A stretch of DNA of 64,000 nucleotides from Larimichthys crocea (taxonomy: Eukaryota; Chordata; Actinopteri; Sciaenidae), in contig NC_040011.1 in assembly GCF_000972845.2 (NCBI RefSeq), positions 29,876,806-29,940,805 of the forward strand. Direction: 5' to 3'. The translations under genes were made by a program, and so were the position numbers. Every line of letters starts with the position of its first letter. Position 1 is the stretch's first letter. Shown in pieces: positions 21,464-33,040 of this stretch. The notes beneath the pieces are model-generated. The model was not told where the DNA came from. It made no database searches and saw only the letters and a program-made list of their open reading frames with translations.

Positions 21464-22760
21464 GAAGAGTTCAACAGTTTGGGAAATACGCTTTTCTTAC
21501 TGAGAGCAAGACGAGAACATCAATACCGCTCTCATGTTTGTACATTAAACATCAAGATGGATAGCTTAGCTTGGCATAAGGCTGGAAATAGATAGTATGG
21601 CTCTGTCCAAAGATGACAAACAACACCTTCGGACATCTCCAATGCTGGCCAATTTCATTGTCGCAATCTCAATATGAAATCCTGAAAGTTTTTGCTAGAG
21701 TTGTGTCTCAGTCATTTGGTGTCTTGAGGTTGAAGAAGTCTGAAGTCTCGTCTCGACGATGAGATAAAATCAAATATAATTAATATTATTGGAGGTTTTT
21801 AGTTTCAGCTCATGCGAATAGTGACGTTCAATTACATGAACAGTGTCAGCAACCGATATGTGCGCTCGTTCCCAGCACCATCAGGAAGCAGGCAATATAA
21901 AGATTGGCAATGCTAGCACTGGGTTGCCGGTTGCCTGAGCATCAGGTCTCGGTTCTCTTGGACTGTAGAAGAAGGAAGAGAAATTGGAGGAGCTGTGGAG
22001 TGAGTGAGAGTTTCTCTTTGACGTGTCCTCCCATCTGTACTACGATAGAGTTGAGAAAGGAAGAAAAAAAAAGTGCACACACAAGAGCAGATATGGTCAA
22101 AAGCTGCTTTTGTTTCTGCTCCATTGTTCAACAGTTTTTCTTCTTGTAAATTTCCACCAGGTGCAGGATGGGAAACTATCTCAAAATGAATCTAGCTGTA
22201 GTCTCGTACAGTGACCCTGCAAAATCCTCAGTCTTTGTAGTCTTAGTATTTTAAAGCAATTACACTAGATCGTAGTGTTACTATGGTGTTATCGGTGCTA
22301 TCAGGGTTTGATTATGACGAAGCCTCCTGACTGGTCCAGCTACTTCCCGACTAAACCAACAGTGCAGTCATTCACTTATTCGACTCGGTCAGAGCAGTTC
22401 TCTTCTCACATTGAGCTGAGTATTGGGTTCAGTTCGTTTAAAAAATAGCGACGTAGGGAATGAGGGTTATCACTCATCGTCCATCATGGTCTACTGCTTT
22501 CCACTCTCAAGCCTCCATACGTCTATTCTTTTTTTTTTTTTAGCTCATACTGGATAAGATCAGATGTCTTAAAATCAACCAGTACCTACACCAGCATTTC
22601 CTTTAAAGCCTTGCTTTGTGTAGCTTTCATCGTTATGTGAAGTTAACTTAACCGTCTTCTGGCTTTAGTTAGAGACAAATAATTGAGTGGCATCAATGTT
22701 CTCATGTAACTCTCAGAAAGAAAGTGAACAAGCATAAAATCCAAAATGTTGAACTCTTCC
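21464..22760 (+). mobile_element. Non-autonomous element with ~70-bp inverted ends
   Basis: The left end begins GAAGAGTTCAACAGTTTGGG and continues through GAGAGCAAGACGAGAACATC. The right end, read on the opposite strand, begins GGAAGAGTTCAACATTTTGG and continues with CTGAGAGTTACATGAGAACA. The two ends are therefore imperfect inverted repeats of about 70 bp. The internal words TAGCTTAGCTTGGCATAAGG and GGCTCTGTCCAAAG mark a repeat family very common in teleost genomes, also present at 37630-38020. No transposase is encoded, so it is a MITE-like element. Confidence 0.72.
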
Positions 22761-22936
22761 TTTAAGTTACTTTACACATTTTTTTGTTGTTGTGCCTTTT
22801 AAAACATGAAATCAGAAACTTTTCCCTTGGCAATTTACAGATGGCTTAATTTTTTTTTCCATTAAAATGAACCTATTGTTATGTCTTTGCAATGTGCCTT
22901 GGATGATGTGGCGGTTATGGATCATATCTCTATAAT

Positions 22937-22966
22937 ATTTATTGAACAAGATGTTTATTTATTTTT
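22937..22966 (+). promoter_or_regulatory. AU-rich element near clcf1 poly(A) site
   Basis: ATTTA at 22937-22941 and TTTATTTATTTTT at 22954-22966 lie 40-70 nt before the AATAAA. ATTTA-type elements commonly destabilise cytokine mRNAs; whether these two act so is inference. Confidence 0.4.
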
Positions 22967-23003
22967 CTCCAGTGTGAAAATACTGTATTGTAACTCAAGA
23001 GAG

Positions 23004-23009
23004 AATAAA
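23004..23009 (+). terminator. clcf1: Polyadenylation signal AATAAA of clcf1
   Basis: A canonical hexamer followed within about 25-45 nt by GTGGTGTTATTGG, a GU-rich downstream element. It is the first AATAAA after the clcf1 stop; an ATTAAA occurs earlier at about 22861. Confidence 0.6.
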
Positions 23010-24115
23010 TACTAGCTTTTGTACAGAGCGTGGTGTTATTGGTCATTTGGGAGCCCATTGGGAGGAGAGACAAAAAAGAAATGCATATGGGATTTTTGTT
23101 TGCAATGGTTTTAGTTTTATAGGGATGGTTTCGGGTGATTGGCACAAGGGGAGAGGAGTTTGGGGTCGGGGCGTTTTCTGGAAAACAAAGGCCGGCTCAC
23201 ATTCATGACAAAAAATAGAGCAAGCGAGGCGGGGTATGAGAGAGTTTTTATTTGTCTGTCCTGGTGAAAATTTACGATCTCTCTTTTTTCCTTTCATCTC
23301 TCTCTTCCCACCTCCCACTGCATCATCCCTCCTCCTACTTTGCTTTCTTTTCTCATCACACTATCTCACGAAGCTCCTCTTCCCCCAAAAACATCCCTCT
23401 GACCTGTGACAGTGAGGGATTTACATGAGCACAAACAGGCACAGGTACAAACACACCCCTCATAATCCCACCAACCGCCTGGCTCTCTTGTTGTGTCTGT
23501 GTTTCAATGACGCCATTCACACTGTCTCTGTCACCATCTCTGCCTCTTATCGTTTTTTTGCACATCCGTTGTCTTCTACGCCCACTCTTTTATCGCTTCC
23601 TCACCTGTTATCTTCTTTCTTTCTTTCGTGTTTGGCTTTATTGCTCTCGACTACGCTTTTTTCCCACATGCTCTGCAGCTCTCTGGCTCCCTCTCCTCGC
23701 CCCAGGCCAGATATTAAAGGATCAATGAGTATCTCCCTTCCATCACCTCCGAGGTACACACCTGTGTACACTCACCCTGACACACACACACACACACACA
23801 CAGTCGCATACACACAAATGTGGACCATGTGCTGAAAAACAAGTGCACACATGAACCCTTAAAAAGCAGCATTAGTGAGCAGGAAGTGACTTATATGGGA
23901 GGTCGATTATGTCAGCGGCGACACGTCATCACACACGCTCATGACTCTCACTATGCGGGGGAAAGGGTTAACGCTGACAGAGACATTACACATATGTATA
24001 CACACACACACCCTCACACACACACACATATACACACACAAGACGCTGTGTGTTTTTTACATTCAGTAAGCAATGACTGAGAGGCCGCCAGTAGTCAACA
24101 AAGGCAGCTTTGTAT

Positions 24116-24161
24116 GGTCTGTGTGAGTGTGTGCGTTTATCTGTGTGAGTGTGTGCGTTTA

Positions 24162-24203
<42 letters not shown>
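24116..24203 (+). repeat. 22-bp tandem duplication running into (GT)n
   Basis: The unit GAGTGTGTGCGTTTATCTGT occurs twice in tandem and then decays into a pure GT array (about 24162-24202). Confidence 0.9.
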
Positions 24204-24204
<1 letters not shown>

Positions 24205-26439
24205 TGTTTGCCGTGTGTGGGCTTGTAAGCGCAGCACGTGTGTGAATCATTATCTCTATGTGTCAGAATTTTGTTGGAATGAGGCTTGTCATGCATAGCT
24301 ATCTAACAGCCATCACTCACCGTTGTCTTTCTCTTTCTCTTTCCGTCTGCCTCTCTCTGTCAGCGAAGCAGAGACAAATTGCTGTAACTAATACGTAACA
24401 GGATAGCTGAGCCCTGTTTGTATGACTCAGCTGGCAAGGCCTTCGTTAAGACAAGATACTGTGAGTGACAAGGCATCAACGCTGGCTTCTGCTGCTCAGG
24501 CAGACCTCTTTGTCTTATTGGCAGACTGTGATCTACGACCTACAGAGGAGTTGATGTGCCGGCCATCTTGTTGAGGAACTTTTATTCGCTCTCGGAGAGC
24601 ACCTCGCCACACTTCATCTCCTTTTAGTCTTAAAGAAAAACAAGAAATTGAGAAATTCCTCCAAGTCCCCGGTGGATTTTAAGTGCTATGGTGCTTCATT
24701 TTATCACTTGGACATATATCATGTTGTATGACAGTAGGCTACTGGCATCATCTCAAAATCAACTGAAAAAAAAAAAGAGTTTGGACACCGAGTTAGCATT
24801 GCGCTCAGGATGGACAGTTACAAAAAAACATCTAAATCGATGCAGCAGAACCACAGACATTTTTATTCCACGCATTCCTCTTTCTACACAAAACCTGGCA
24901 CCTACATTTCCCACAATGCAACTCAACCGCCAACAGTTTGGCTGGAGATTTGGGACATCACTTGGGGCAGTTTATGAGACTTCACGCAAGCCCTTCCGCT
25001 TCCACAAAAGGCTTTATACCACTGATTTTACATATTCAGTGGTACTCTGTACACAGACAGAGTTTGATGTAAACAGACTTTATGTGTAAAATTGGTGTAT
25101 TTAAGGACTATTTACTCTGTCTAAGAATTGTAGCGAGCTCATCGGGCCAGAGTGTGATCTGCAGAGATAGTTTTGGCATCTGTTCCATTTTTTCCGCACG
25201 TCACGAGTGAATCTGGCAAGTGAACACATTGCGAGCCCACGAAAGATGTGAAAAAACGCTGCGAGTTTGGAGAGGTGACAACACTGGCCAGAACCACACA
25301 GGAGTTGGCACTAATTTAGTGACTGAAAATTTGGAGAAAACAAACAGAGACAGATTAGATCCTGACTTTGGATAAATCTATACTAATTACACACAGGTTC
25401 AAAAACATTATTAGGATGTTTTTTAAAGTCTATCTGTATATTTGTTTAGAAATCAAATGGACTTAATTTGATCCATTTATACGTTTTATCCTTTATCAGA
25501 AAAATGTGCTTTGTTGGAAGAAGGATCTCCCCTTTGAATTGAAAAAAATGCATTAAACATCAGTGGTTAAAATGTAACTAATACTTTGAATAGTTGTAAC
25601 TTAGTTTAACTTGTAGTTGAATATTTCAGTAATGTAACAGTACTTCTACTTAAATACATGTTTTCAATACTCTTTCCACCAAGGCCAACTGGCCGTGTAT
25701 GTTTTAATTAGAAACGCCTAACATGTGGTTTATTTTTGTGCATACACAGCCTATGACCAACTATCTACAAAGATGCTTTGTAGAAACTAAAATATATTCA
25801 GCTGTGGATGAAATCAGCAACTGTGGTGCAGTTTTTATCCCCGTTTGAACAACGAAGCATTTTGTTTCAGCTCTGATTCATCTCCATTGTGGTATCTAAG
25901 TATATCACAGTATTTATAGCTCGTTCTCCAAACCAAAGTGGCAGAAACAAAACATCTGACACATCGGTTTCTCAGAAACAAAGTTGAAGTAATTAAAACA
26001 GATGGCTATAATTTCTACCCATTCTTGTAATTTATCTATCTTCCATGAAGCTATCAGTAAAAGATAGACAGCTTTGCTGATGCAAAGGTAACTAAAACAC
26101 CTGTTAACACTTAAGTCTTGTAGTCGCTCGGTGGTCATGTAACAAAGGGAAACAGAAAACAAAATATTTGGAATACAAGAGTAGGAATATATCACAATGT
26201 TTAGGAAATTATGACTGTGTTGACTATGATTTACGAGTGCATATTCATCTCCGAAACACCTAAAATTAACTACCGAGGTAATGATATATCACCAACGGGC
26301 CATACAGAAGACTATTGTCACGTAAAGGTAGGTAGCATTCAACATGATTTTGTGTCACGTGATGATTTCGGTGACCTCATCACTGAAGCTGACCAATGAG
26401 ATCAGCCTCTGAAAAACCTGCGTATGCCTTTAAGATACA

Positions 26440-27060
26440 CAGATGCGCTCTTCCGACCTCCTCTTCCTCTCTCTGTCTTTCTCTCTCCCATTTTATCCTT
26501 TTTTCTGTCACAGTCTGTCTCCCAATCTTTTCTCCATATGTGTCTCATCCTTCCCTCACCGTGTCCATCCGTGTGCCATCCTCTCTAACTGCAGGAGGAG
26601 CCATTTTGTGTCATTTTGTGTCATTTTTTCGCTGCTTCATTTTCTCCCCATGTGTCCCCTTTTTCTCTGCTACAATCAAACCCTTTCACGCTCTCAAATT
26701 CCCTCGGCCACCCCCGCGTTCTCTCCTTCTTTTTCCATCTGTCTATCTCCTTCGCTCGTCTTCTCCCCGTCCTCTTTTCCCTCTCCCTCCCTCTCTGTTC
26801 TGCTCACCTGCAGCACATAAAAATTCCTCTTTTTTTTCTCCTGAGGATTGTTCAGTCGCTTAGGGATTTACTGCATTCCTCTATGTTTTCTCTCCTTCTT
26901 TCTCTCCATATCTGTCTCCCCTTGTTTCTCTCTGTTTTGGCAGCACTACACAGTGTTTGATTCAGCCTATCTCCTCTTTTGTCTTTTTAACACATTTATA
27001 TCCCTCTTTAAGCCCCTCTGTGTTTTCTTTCTCCATCCCTCCCCTCGTTATAATAACACC
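26440..27060 (+). repeat. Long pyrimidine-rich block
   Basis: About 600 bp in which the plus strand is dominated by C and T (words such as CTCTCTGTCTTTCTCTCTCC). Three overlapping open frames here arise from this composition; none resembles a known protein. Confidence 0.75.
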
Positions 27061-28369
27061 TACTAATCCTATACCTGTCGTTTCCATGACCCCACCCTAA
27101 TTTTTTTTCTTGACTCCATAGCACCCACTATACCTGCCCCACCTGGCCTCTCCCTCCTGCTGGGTTTCTGCCATGAGCTGAAACAGCCCGCCTCCGCTTA
27201 CTTAGCTGGAGGGCGCAGGGTTGGGCTGTAGCTTCTCTGCCGTTTTTGGGTTGGTGGAGGTGGATGGGGCGCTTCAGGGCCCAGGGCCTGGGATGAGGTT
27301 GATTTATGAGTTAATCAATTGGTCGTCCGTGTGAGCAAGCAAAACCACAGAGTTGTGTGAGCTCTTTCATGTCACTGTCTGTGCTTGTTGACTTAAGTCC
27401 CTTAGGAAAACACCGGGAGCTGTCATTCCCCATGTTGCGCAGCTCCTCGACATGTTTTCAAAAGCAATTAGGGAGAAAATTGGGCTTGGTTGGTTGGTTC
27501 ATTCATCTGATGATTGAATGGCTTGTATGTGTGGATGTTCATGTGTGGTTGTGATGGGGTTAAGGTCTTACCTGACCATGAAAAGCAGTGACATCAAACA
27601 TTTGGTTAAGGTTTTTTAAAAAACCAAAGTCGTAAAAAATAAGCCTTGATTTATGTCTATGTCAGTTTATTATGGTTAATGTGACAGCAAGCAATTTTCC
27701 AACATTACTTACAGTGTGAAAAAAGAAACTGCGGTTGCTAGAGTTTTATGGTACTAAATCAGTACAACTTTTTCTAATATTACAGTAAAATTACTGTTAA
27801 TTTCACATTTAAAGTTGGTGATGTACTCCTTATTTGCTGTTGTGCCATATAATTAACATGAAAATACTGTTGAAATGTGGTATAAAATCAAGGGTTTCCC
27901 ATTAAATATGATGGTGTTTTTACCGTATACACACTGATTCAGAGCAACGTCCCACCTGTTGAAACTGAGCCCACTATTCACTGATGTGTTAAAACAGTTT
28001 TGGTCTGTGATTTCCTAAGAAAAATACCTTTGGCTCTTTCACTTGATAGATGATGAAAGATGATGTAAAGGTTAACTCTCTTCAGCACTCATTTACATCA
28101 TCGCTCTGTCTTTCTCATTTCACGGTGGGCAAGTAGTATACAATTAGCTTGTGTGAGCTTGTTCGCCGGGAGCTGCTGCCCATGAAGCTGACAATAGGGA
28201 GTGACTCAAACTTTTCATTGCCCCAAAACAATGACATAAAGGTATAGTTATTGATTCTCAGCTGTACTAATAACCTTTTTACATTACAGGGAGTCATTTG
28301 ATTCAATGCTAAACGCAGAAATATTGTAAAAGTATATAAAAATACAGGATTAGGTGTCGTGATCAAGCG

Positions 28370-28740
28370 CCAACCTCCGCGGCTGTGAAGTGAAGAATAT
28401 GCGGAAGTGCCAGAAACTGCAGTTCCCTGAACGACCTCTTCATAGTCTCCATAAGCCCCCGCGTTAAAATGTCCAACTTCACAGAAGAAATAAAGATGTT
28501 AACACCTTCTTGATGACAACTTCGGATGGCTTGTTCAGCGCCTTAGGCATCATTCAGCCCACCGCAGGTCCGCTGAGGATCCACAGCGTCTTCGTCGTTT
28601 TTTAGATTAGCCGGGAGGCGGAAGAGGCAGTATTACCAACATGGCGGCCAGAGCCATAGATTTTAAGCTTCAAAACAGCTCTACAGAAACCTAAGGGTGA
28701 CGTCAGCGATACACCTCCATTCTTTATACTGTCCTGATTT
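28370..28740. repeat. Teleost interspersed repeat, GC-rich (family unnamed)
   Basis: The words GCCAACCTCCGCGGCTGTGA, ACTGCAGTTCCCTGAACGAC and ATGGCGGCCAGAGCCATAGA, ending with GACGTCAGCGATACACCTCC and TTCTTTATACTGTCC, are those of a dispersed repeat I recall from many percomorph genomes. There is no protein; it is probably a non-autonomous DNA element or SINE-like unit. Confidence 0.55.
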
Positions 28741-30017
28741 AAAATTCAAAAAAATGAAGGAGGAGACAAAGAAGGCTGCAAGGATACAAGGATGTCCTAA
28801 GGATGAATAGTGAGGTGACCTGAAAAAATAAAGCTGGTAAGTCTGTTAACGCTTAGTCAATCCTTTATATTCATTTCAGAGTTCACTGTGTCCTTACACT
28901 TACACACTCACACCCACACATCTTCAAGTCAAGAAAAGGAGCTGTGTTCTTATATTTATTATAGCATGCACACCGACTGAGAAGAGTCGTTAAAATGTTA
29001 ACCAAAACTATGTTTGAGGTCTATTTGAGCAGACACCAGCCAGCCAATCAGAATCAAGTATTTTAATGTTGTAATGCCGCAGTTTAATGGTCTTTAACAA
29101 ATGATGTTTGCAGATCTCCGCCAGGGACAACTACACTGAATGCATATTTCCATCTTTAATCACCTCACATTTGAGGTATCATGTTCAGATTTGTCCAGCT
29201 TAAACTTGACATGTTTGACAATACTGCAACGTCTCAGACTGATCTGAGGAGAGGCCGCCAATCTTTGTCGATCTTAATCCAAGACTGTGTCGAAGATTCA
29301 TGATGTATTGGCAGAACAGTTCAGACTCAAGGTAATCTTCAAAATCAGGTGTTTCAGCATTATTGTTTCAAGCTTTTTCATGCAGTTTTTGTGTTTTTTT
29401 ATGAACTTGTACATTCCTCTCTTGTTCTTTCTGCTTTGTCTTTCCTGCCAAGGTTTGCATTAAATGTGTGTTTGTATGCGTACATGGTGAGAGAGCAGAG
29501 CCAGATGACAGACAGATGATAGAGGAGACGTTTGATGGCATCTAATAGGTCTGAAAACTGACGTGCGTCCTGGCAAAAGCACAGACGCTCAAATTCGAAA
29601 CAGAGGGGGAAGCAGCGGGGGCAGGTAGAGGGATAGCGAACAGAGTGAGGTAAACACAACGATCCAAACACCGGGTATATCACAGCACCTTTGTTCCCCG
29701 AGCCAAGCTGTCCTGAGGTGATTCCAGCAGTCATAGCCAGGAACTTCCCTCCATGTATTTGTTTTGCTCATCTCATGACAATCATATTGCTCCCCATCTC
29801 TCGTAAAATCCATCTATTTATGATTAATGACTGCAGTTGTGTGTGAGCAAAAAGATTTTTTTTTCCCTGAGGCCTTGGGTGAGAGTCAATGAGGCATTTT
29901 ACGCGTTGCTGTGTCGCGGTCTACGTTACATGTTTGACGTGTCACGGTTTGTTAGAGACTAAAACGCCTGTTTTGGACCAGCTGTCCACCCACACTAGGA
30001 GGACTTACAGTGCTCTG

Positions 30018-30028
<11 letters not shown>

Positions 30029-30066
<38 letters not shown>
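30029..30066 (+). repeat. (CA)n microsatellite
   Basis: A pure CA array of about 38 bp preceded by (CT)n. A second, shorter CA array lies at about 30188-30212. Confidence 0.95.
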
Positions 30067-30069
<3 letters not shown>

Positions 30070-30329
30070 CCATCCCGCTCTGTGACCTGAAAATGGAAGA
30101 ATGGTAAGGTAAATAGAAAGCTTTTAAACTGTCTGCGGGCCACAAAAAGACAGGAGATTATGGAAGAACTACAGACTCTCCCTGCTTCACACACACACAC
30201 ACACACACACACACTTGTTTTTGTCACTTAGGAGAAGATGTTACATTGACTTGGACCCTGGAGACCTACCCTTATCTTAACCCTAACAACTACATGCCAC
30301 AACCCCATCTACACCTTCAAAAATAAGTC

Positions 30330-30620
30330 TATAAAATAAAAAAAATTAACCCCAAATAACAGTCAGCTGTATAGTCAGGGCCTCATATAGCTTAACCCTC
30401 TGCTTCACATCAATGAGCCACATTGTTGCACATGTTCTTTCATTATGATAAACACGGGCGCTGCAGTTCATTTTGAGTGAACACATGAACACCGTCCTGC
30501 TGCCGTAGTCACTGGAGCACCAGATTTGTGTCGGTCCACAGCTGAAAATAGTCCCGAAAAAATGCACTGCTTACTCCTGTACAAGCAAAATTTACTAAAA
30601 ACTACAGAGAACCAATTTTT
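30330..30620 (-). repeat. Probable interspersed repeat fragment
   Basis: Words such as CACTGCTTACTCCTGTACAA and GCTGCAGTTCATTTTGAGTG (with ACACATGAACACCGTCCTGC) recall a dispersed teleost element. No coding capacity is seen. Family assignment is from memory of its texture only. Confidence 0.35.
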
Positions 30621-30639
30621 AACTTTTTTTTAAAAAGAA

Positions 30640-30673
30640 CCTATTGTTTCCTGGGTCTCCAGGAAACAATAGG
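30640..30673. repeat. Perfect 15-bp inverted repeat (hairpin)
   Basis: CCTATTGTTTCCTGG at 30640-30654 and its exact reverse complement at 30659-30673 are separated by the 4-nt loop GTCT. The stem is uninterrupted; the flanking bases do not pair. Confidence 0.97.
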
Positions 30674-32239
30674 CTTCAGAGATGGACTGCTTTGTTGCTG
30701 GTTTGGGGCTTTTTGTCTGATTTGTAGACAACAACACAAATATAGAATATTGCCAACATTAAGTCTTTAACCTAAAACCTGAACTGTAAAATTTAATGCT
30801 GTCCCATGCGTTGATCTCTCCCTAATTCTTTTATGACTGTATTAAACAGTGTTTTGTCCCCATGACATGGGTTATAAAAGAACACGCATTATAAGCAGAC
30901 CGCTATATTCTAACGCGTCAGATAAAATGCACACACATTTCCTCAGACACACACTTGTTAACAGCTTCCTAAAGTCCCACAAACACTGGACCATTTTTCT
31001 TTTCCTCTCCCACAGTGCACCATTTCAAAAGCGTAGAATAGGCAGAACCAAATATTTTTCTCGTTCCAAGCGTGAAAAGTACACAGGGCATATCTTTTTA
31101 CGGTCCTCTTAAAAAACCCACGGTAATATGATGCTATTTCTTCATTCCGTCACGCTGTCTGAGTTTTCTTTTCTTTAATTCCCTTTTGGTCTTTCACCAT
31201 TTGAGCACAATAGGACAAGACTGGACCAAAACAAACTCAAAGCAAGGCATGCCTGCGTCTGCCTGGAAGTTCGGACAAGGATGAGCAAGTAAGAGAAGTT
31301 TACAGAAAAAGAGAGAGAGGGAGTCTGGATTCTGCTTTTTTTCTTTCTGACCAGACGGATGAATGAGTCTTGAGCGGTTTTGATTCACATCCTATTTGTG
31401 ACACCAGTTTGATGTTTGACAGAGATCTGAACTCTTCATCTCAAACCTGCAGAACCACCACAGCACTGCAGACATCCAAAGCAGAGATTCTCACAGTGTT
31501 TAACATTGCTGAGCCTCTCTGTTCCTCTCAGTGCTGGCAGTGCTGGTTTAAATCCAGAGGGGTTTTACATCTTGAAAAGAAAAAGAATAATCTCACAGCT
31601 GCCATGCAACCCCGCCATGCAAGTATTTACAGCTAGGAGCAAGAATATTCAAAGGGATCCAGAACAAGTTGTTTTGAATAAGTTTATGCTTTCATGTTCG
31701 GTTTGCTTAGTCGATGGAACAAAGATCAGATGAGTTGGTCAGTTTCGCCCTGGGTTCCCAATTTCTGTGTGACAGTCAAATTTAATCCCTCGGCAATGAG
31801 CTCGGTGGGAGCTGAAATAACGAATGACCAGAATTAGATTTTGCGCAACGTGCCCCCGCTTGATTGACACATTCTACAATCAAATCAAAGTGCTGACAGC
31901 TGGAAAAGATTTCCCACAACTGTTGCGGTTTAGGGACAGAAAACCGAACGAATGGGATAGCAAAATACAGAGAAAACACAGTAAAACAGAGACAGAGCTT
32001 GAAATAAGGATAAAGAATAAGACTTCTTCTTGACGTCACATGAGATTATTATTTGGAGCTTGGGTGCTATTTGTTTTCTATTAGTCTGACTGTTTTTGAC
32101 TGGGAAGGTTGACTGAAAAGTAGGAAATTGAACTGCACCACAGAGATGCTCAGATATAGTTTTTATAGTCTACAGCAGCTACAGTTTGCAAGCCGGCAAG
32201 CGGGTGGTTTTATCACGGTGATGATTTCATCATTTGTTT

Positions 32240-32610
32240 AACAAGAATTTTTTTTTTTACAGCTTCAGATCCCAGAAGTAGACGCTTAGATGAAGCAACT
32301 CATGACAGCTTTAAACAACTTTTTTTTGGCCTCTTGTGGACGACACAACCAACTATGACACTGACCTGATAAGTTGTATTTGATCATGTTTTCTTACACA
32401 TCCGGCAGACACAGAAAAACACGTCTCTGGTCCCCATTAATGATTAAAGTCCAACATCCACCCTCCTTTTAGCCCTATTTGTGATCTGCACCGACACCTG
32501 AGGGAAATATGTGACTCTTAGGCTGCTAAATGCTCCACTATGTCTGTTCGCTGTTTGGTGCTGTGCAGGTAGTGTACAGTAGGTTTATCAGGGCTTTTTT
32601 CACTAAAAAC
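32240..32610. repeat. Probable interspersed repeat fragment
   Basis: Contains GGCCTCTTGTGGACGACACA and GGCTGCTAAATGCTCCACTA followed by CTGTTTGGTGCTGTGCAGGT, words I associate with a dispersed teleost repeat. No terminal repeats or ORF could be confirmed. Confidence 0.35.
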
Positions 32611-32889
32611 AGCTGCCGGCTGTAGCTTATGTGAAAGTGGTTAGAGTGAGTCAAAACATTAAAGTTGCGGGCCACAAAAACCACAACAATGAGCTGGGAT
32701 ATGCTAAAACGCTCTGTATGCTGAGTGGAATGCAGAGTTGGATGATAATTGACTGGGTTCCTCATCATGAGTGACCCCTTTCACATTTTACATGCGCGTC
32801 TGACCCATTGTTAATCTAAAAAACTATCATAAGGACTGAATTTGGCTAAAGACAAATGGCCACACTCTCAGGCAGGACATAAAGCCTCT

Positions 32890-33040
32890 GCCTCGCCGCG
32901 TCACACCGCCTTCATGATCTCCCTCCAAGATTTCTGCATATTTTATGTCTCTGAAGTCTCGACATGGTGAATCGTACAAATGGGGATAACAGCTCACAAT
33001 TTTGGACAGTCTCTTCTCGAAGGTCTTCATTGTATTGCAC
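32890..33040 (-). pseudogene. Frameshifted MADF-domain-like remnant
   Basis: The minus-strand frame contains FEKRLSKIVSCYPHLYD followed by SPCRDFRDIKYAE, which fits the first half of a MADF domain (basic/hydrophobic helix, then YPHLYD, then a D-x-K helix). The expected next piece, SWREIMKAV, is present but in the neighbouring frame and runs straight into TGA. This is a decayed copy. MADF genes occur as accessory genes of PIF/Harbinger-type transposons and as Adf-1-like transcription factors; which parent this came from cannot be told. Confidence 0.5.

Larger units (their letters stand above)
20582..23030 (+). other. clcf1: clcf1 3' UTR (approximate end)
   Basis: The segment from the stop codon to the first good AATAAA, at 23004-23009, which is followed by a GT-rich stretch (about 23028-23056). 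It contains a (CA)n tract at about 20899-20926 and a terminal-inverted-repeat element at 21464-22760. The last 100 nt hold two ATTTA words. If the poly(A) site is right, over half of this UTR is transposon-derived. Confidence 0.6.

Noticed and set aside
24688..25089. 133-codon frame downstream of clcf1
   Set aside because: No domain recognised; the sequence around CTACATTTCCCACAATGCAA looks like dispersed-repeat sequence rather than a gene.
26396..26863. Three overlapping frames of 114-155 codons
   Set aside because: They share one CT-rich tract and read as Ser/Phe/Leu/Pro low complexity in all three frames, a composition effect.
30640..30673. microRNA precursor
   Set aside because: A 15-bp stem and 4-nt loop are too short for Drosha/Dicer processing and the flanks do not extend the stem.
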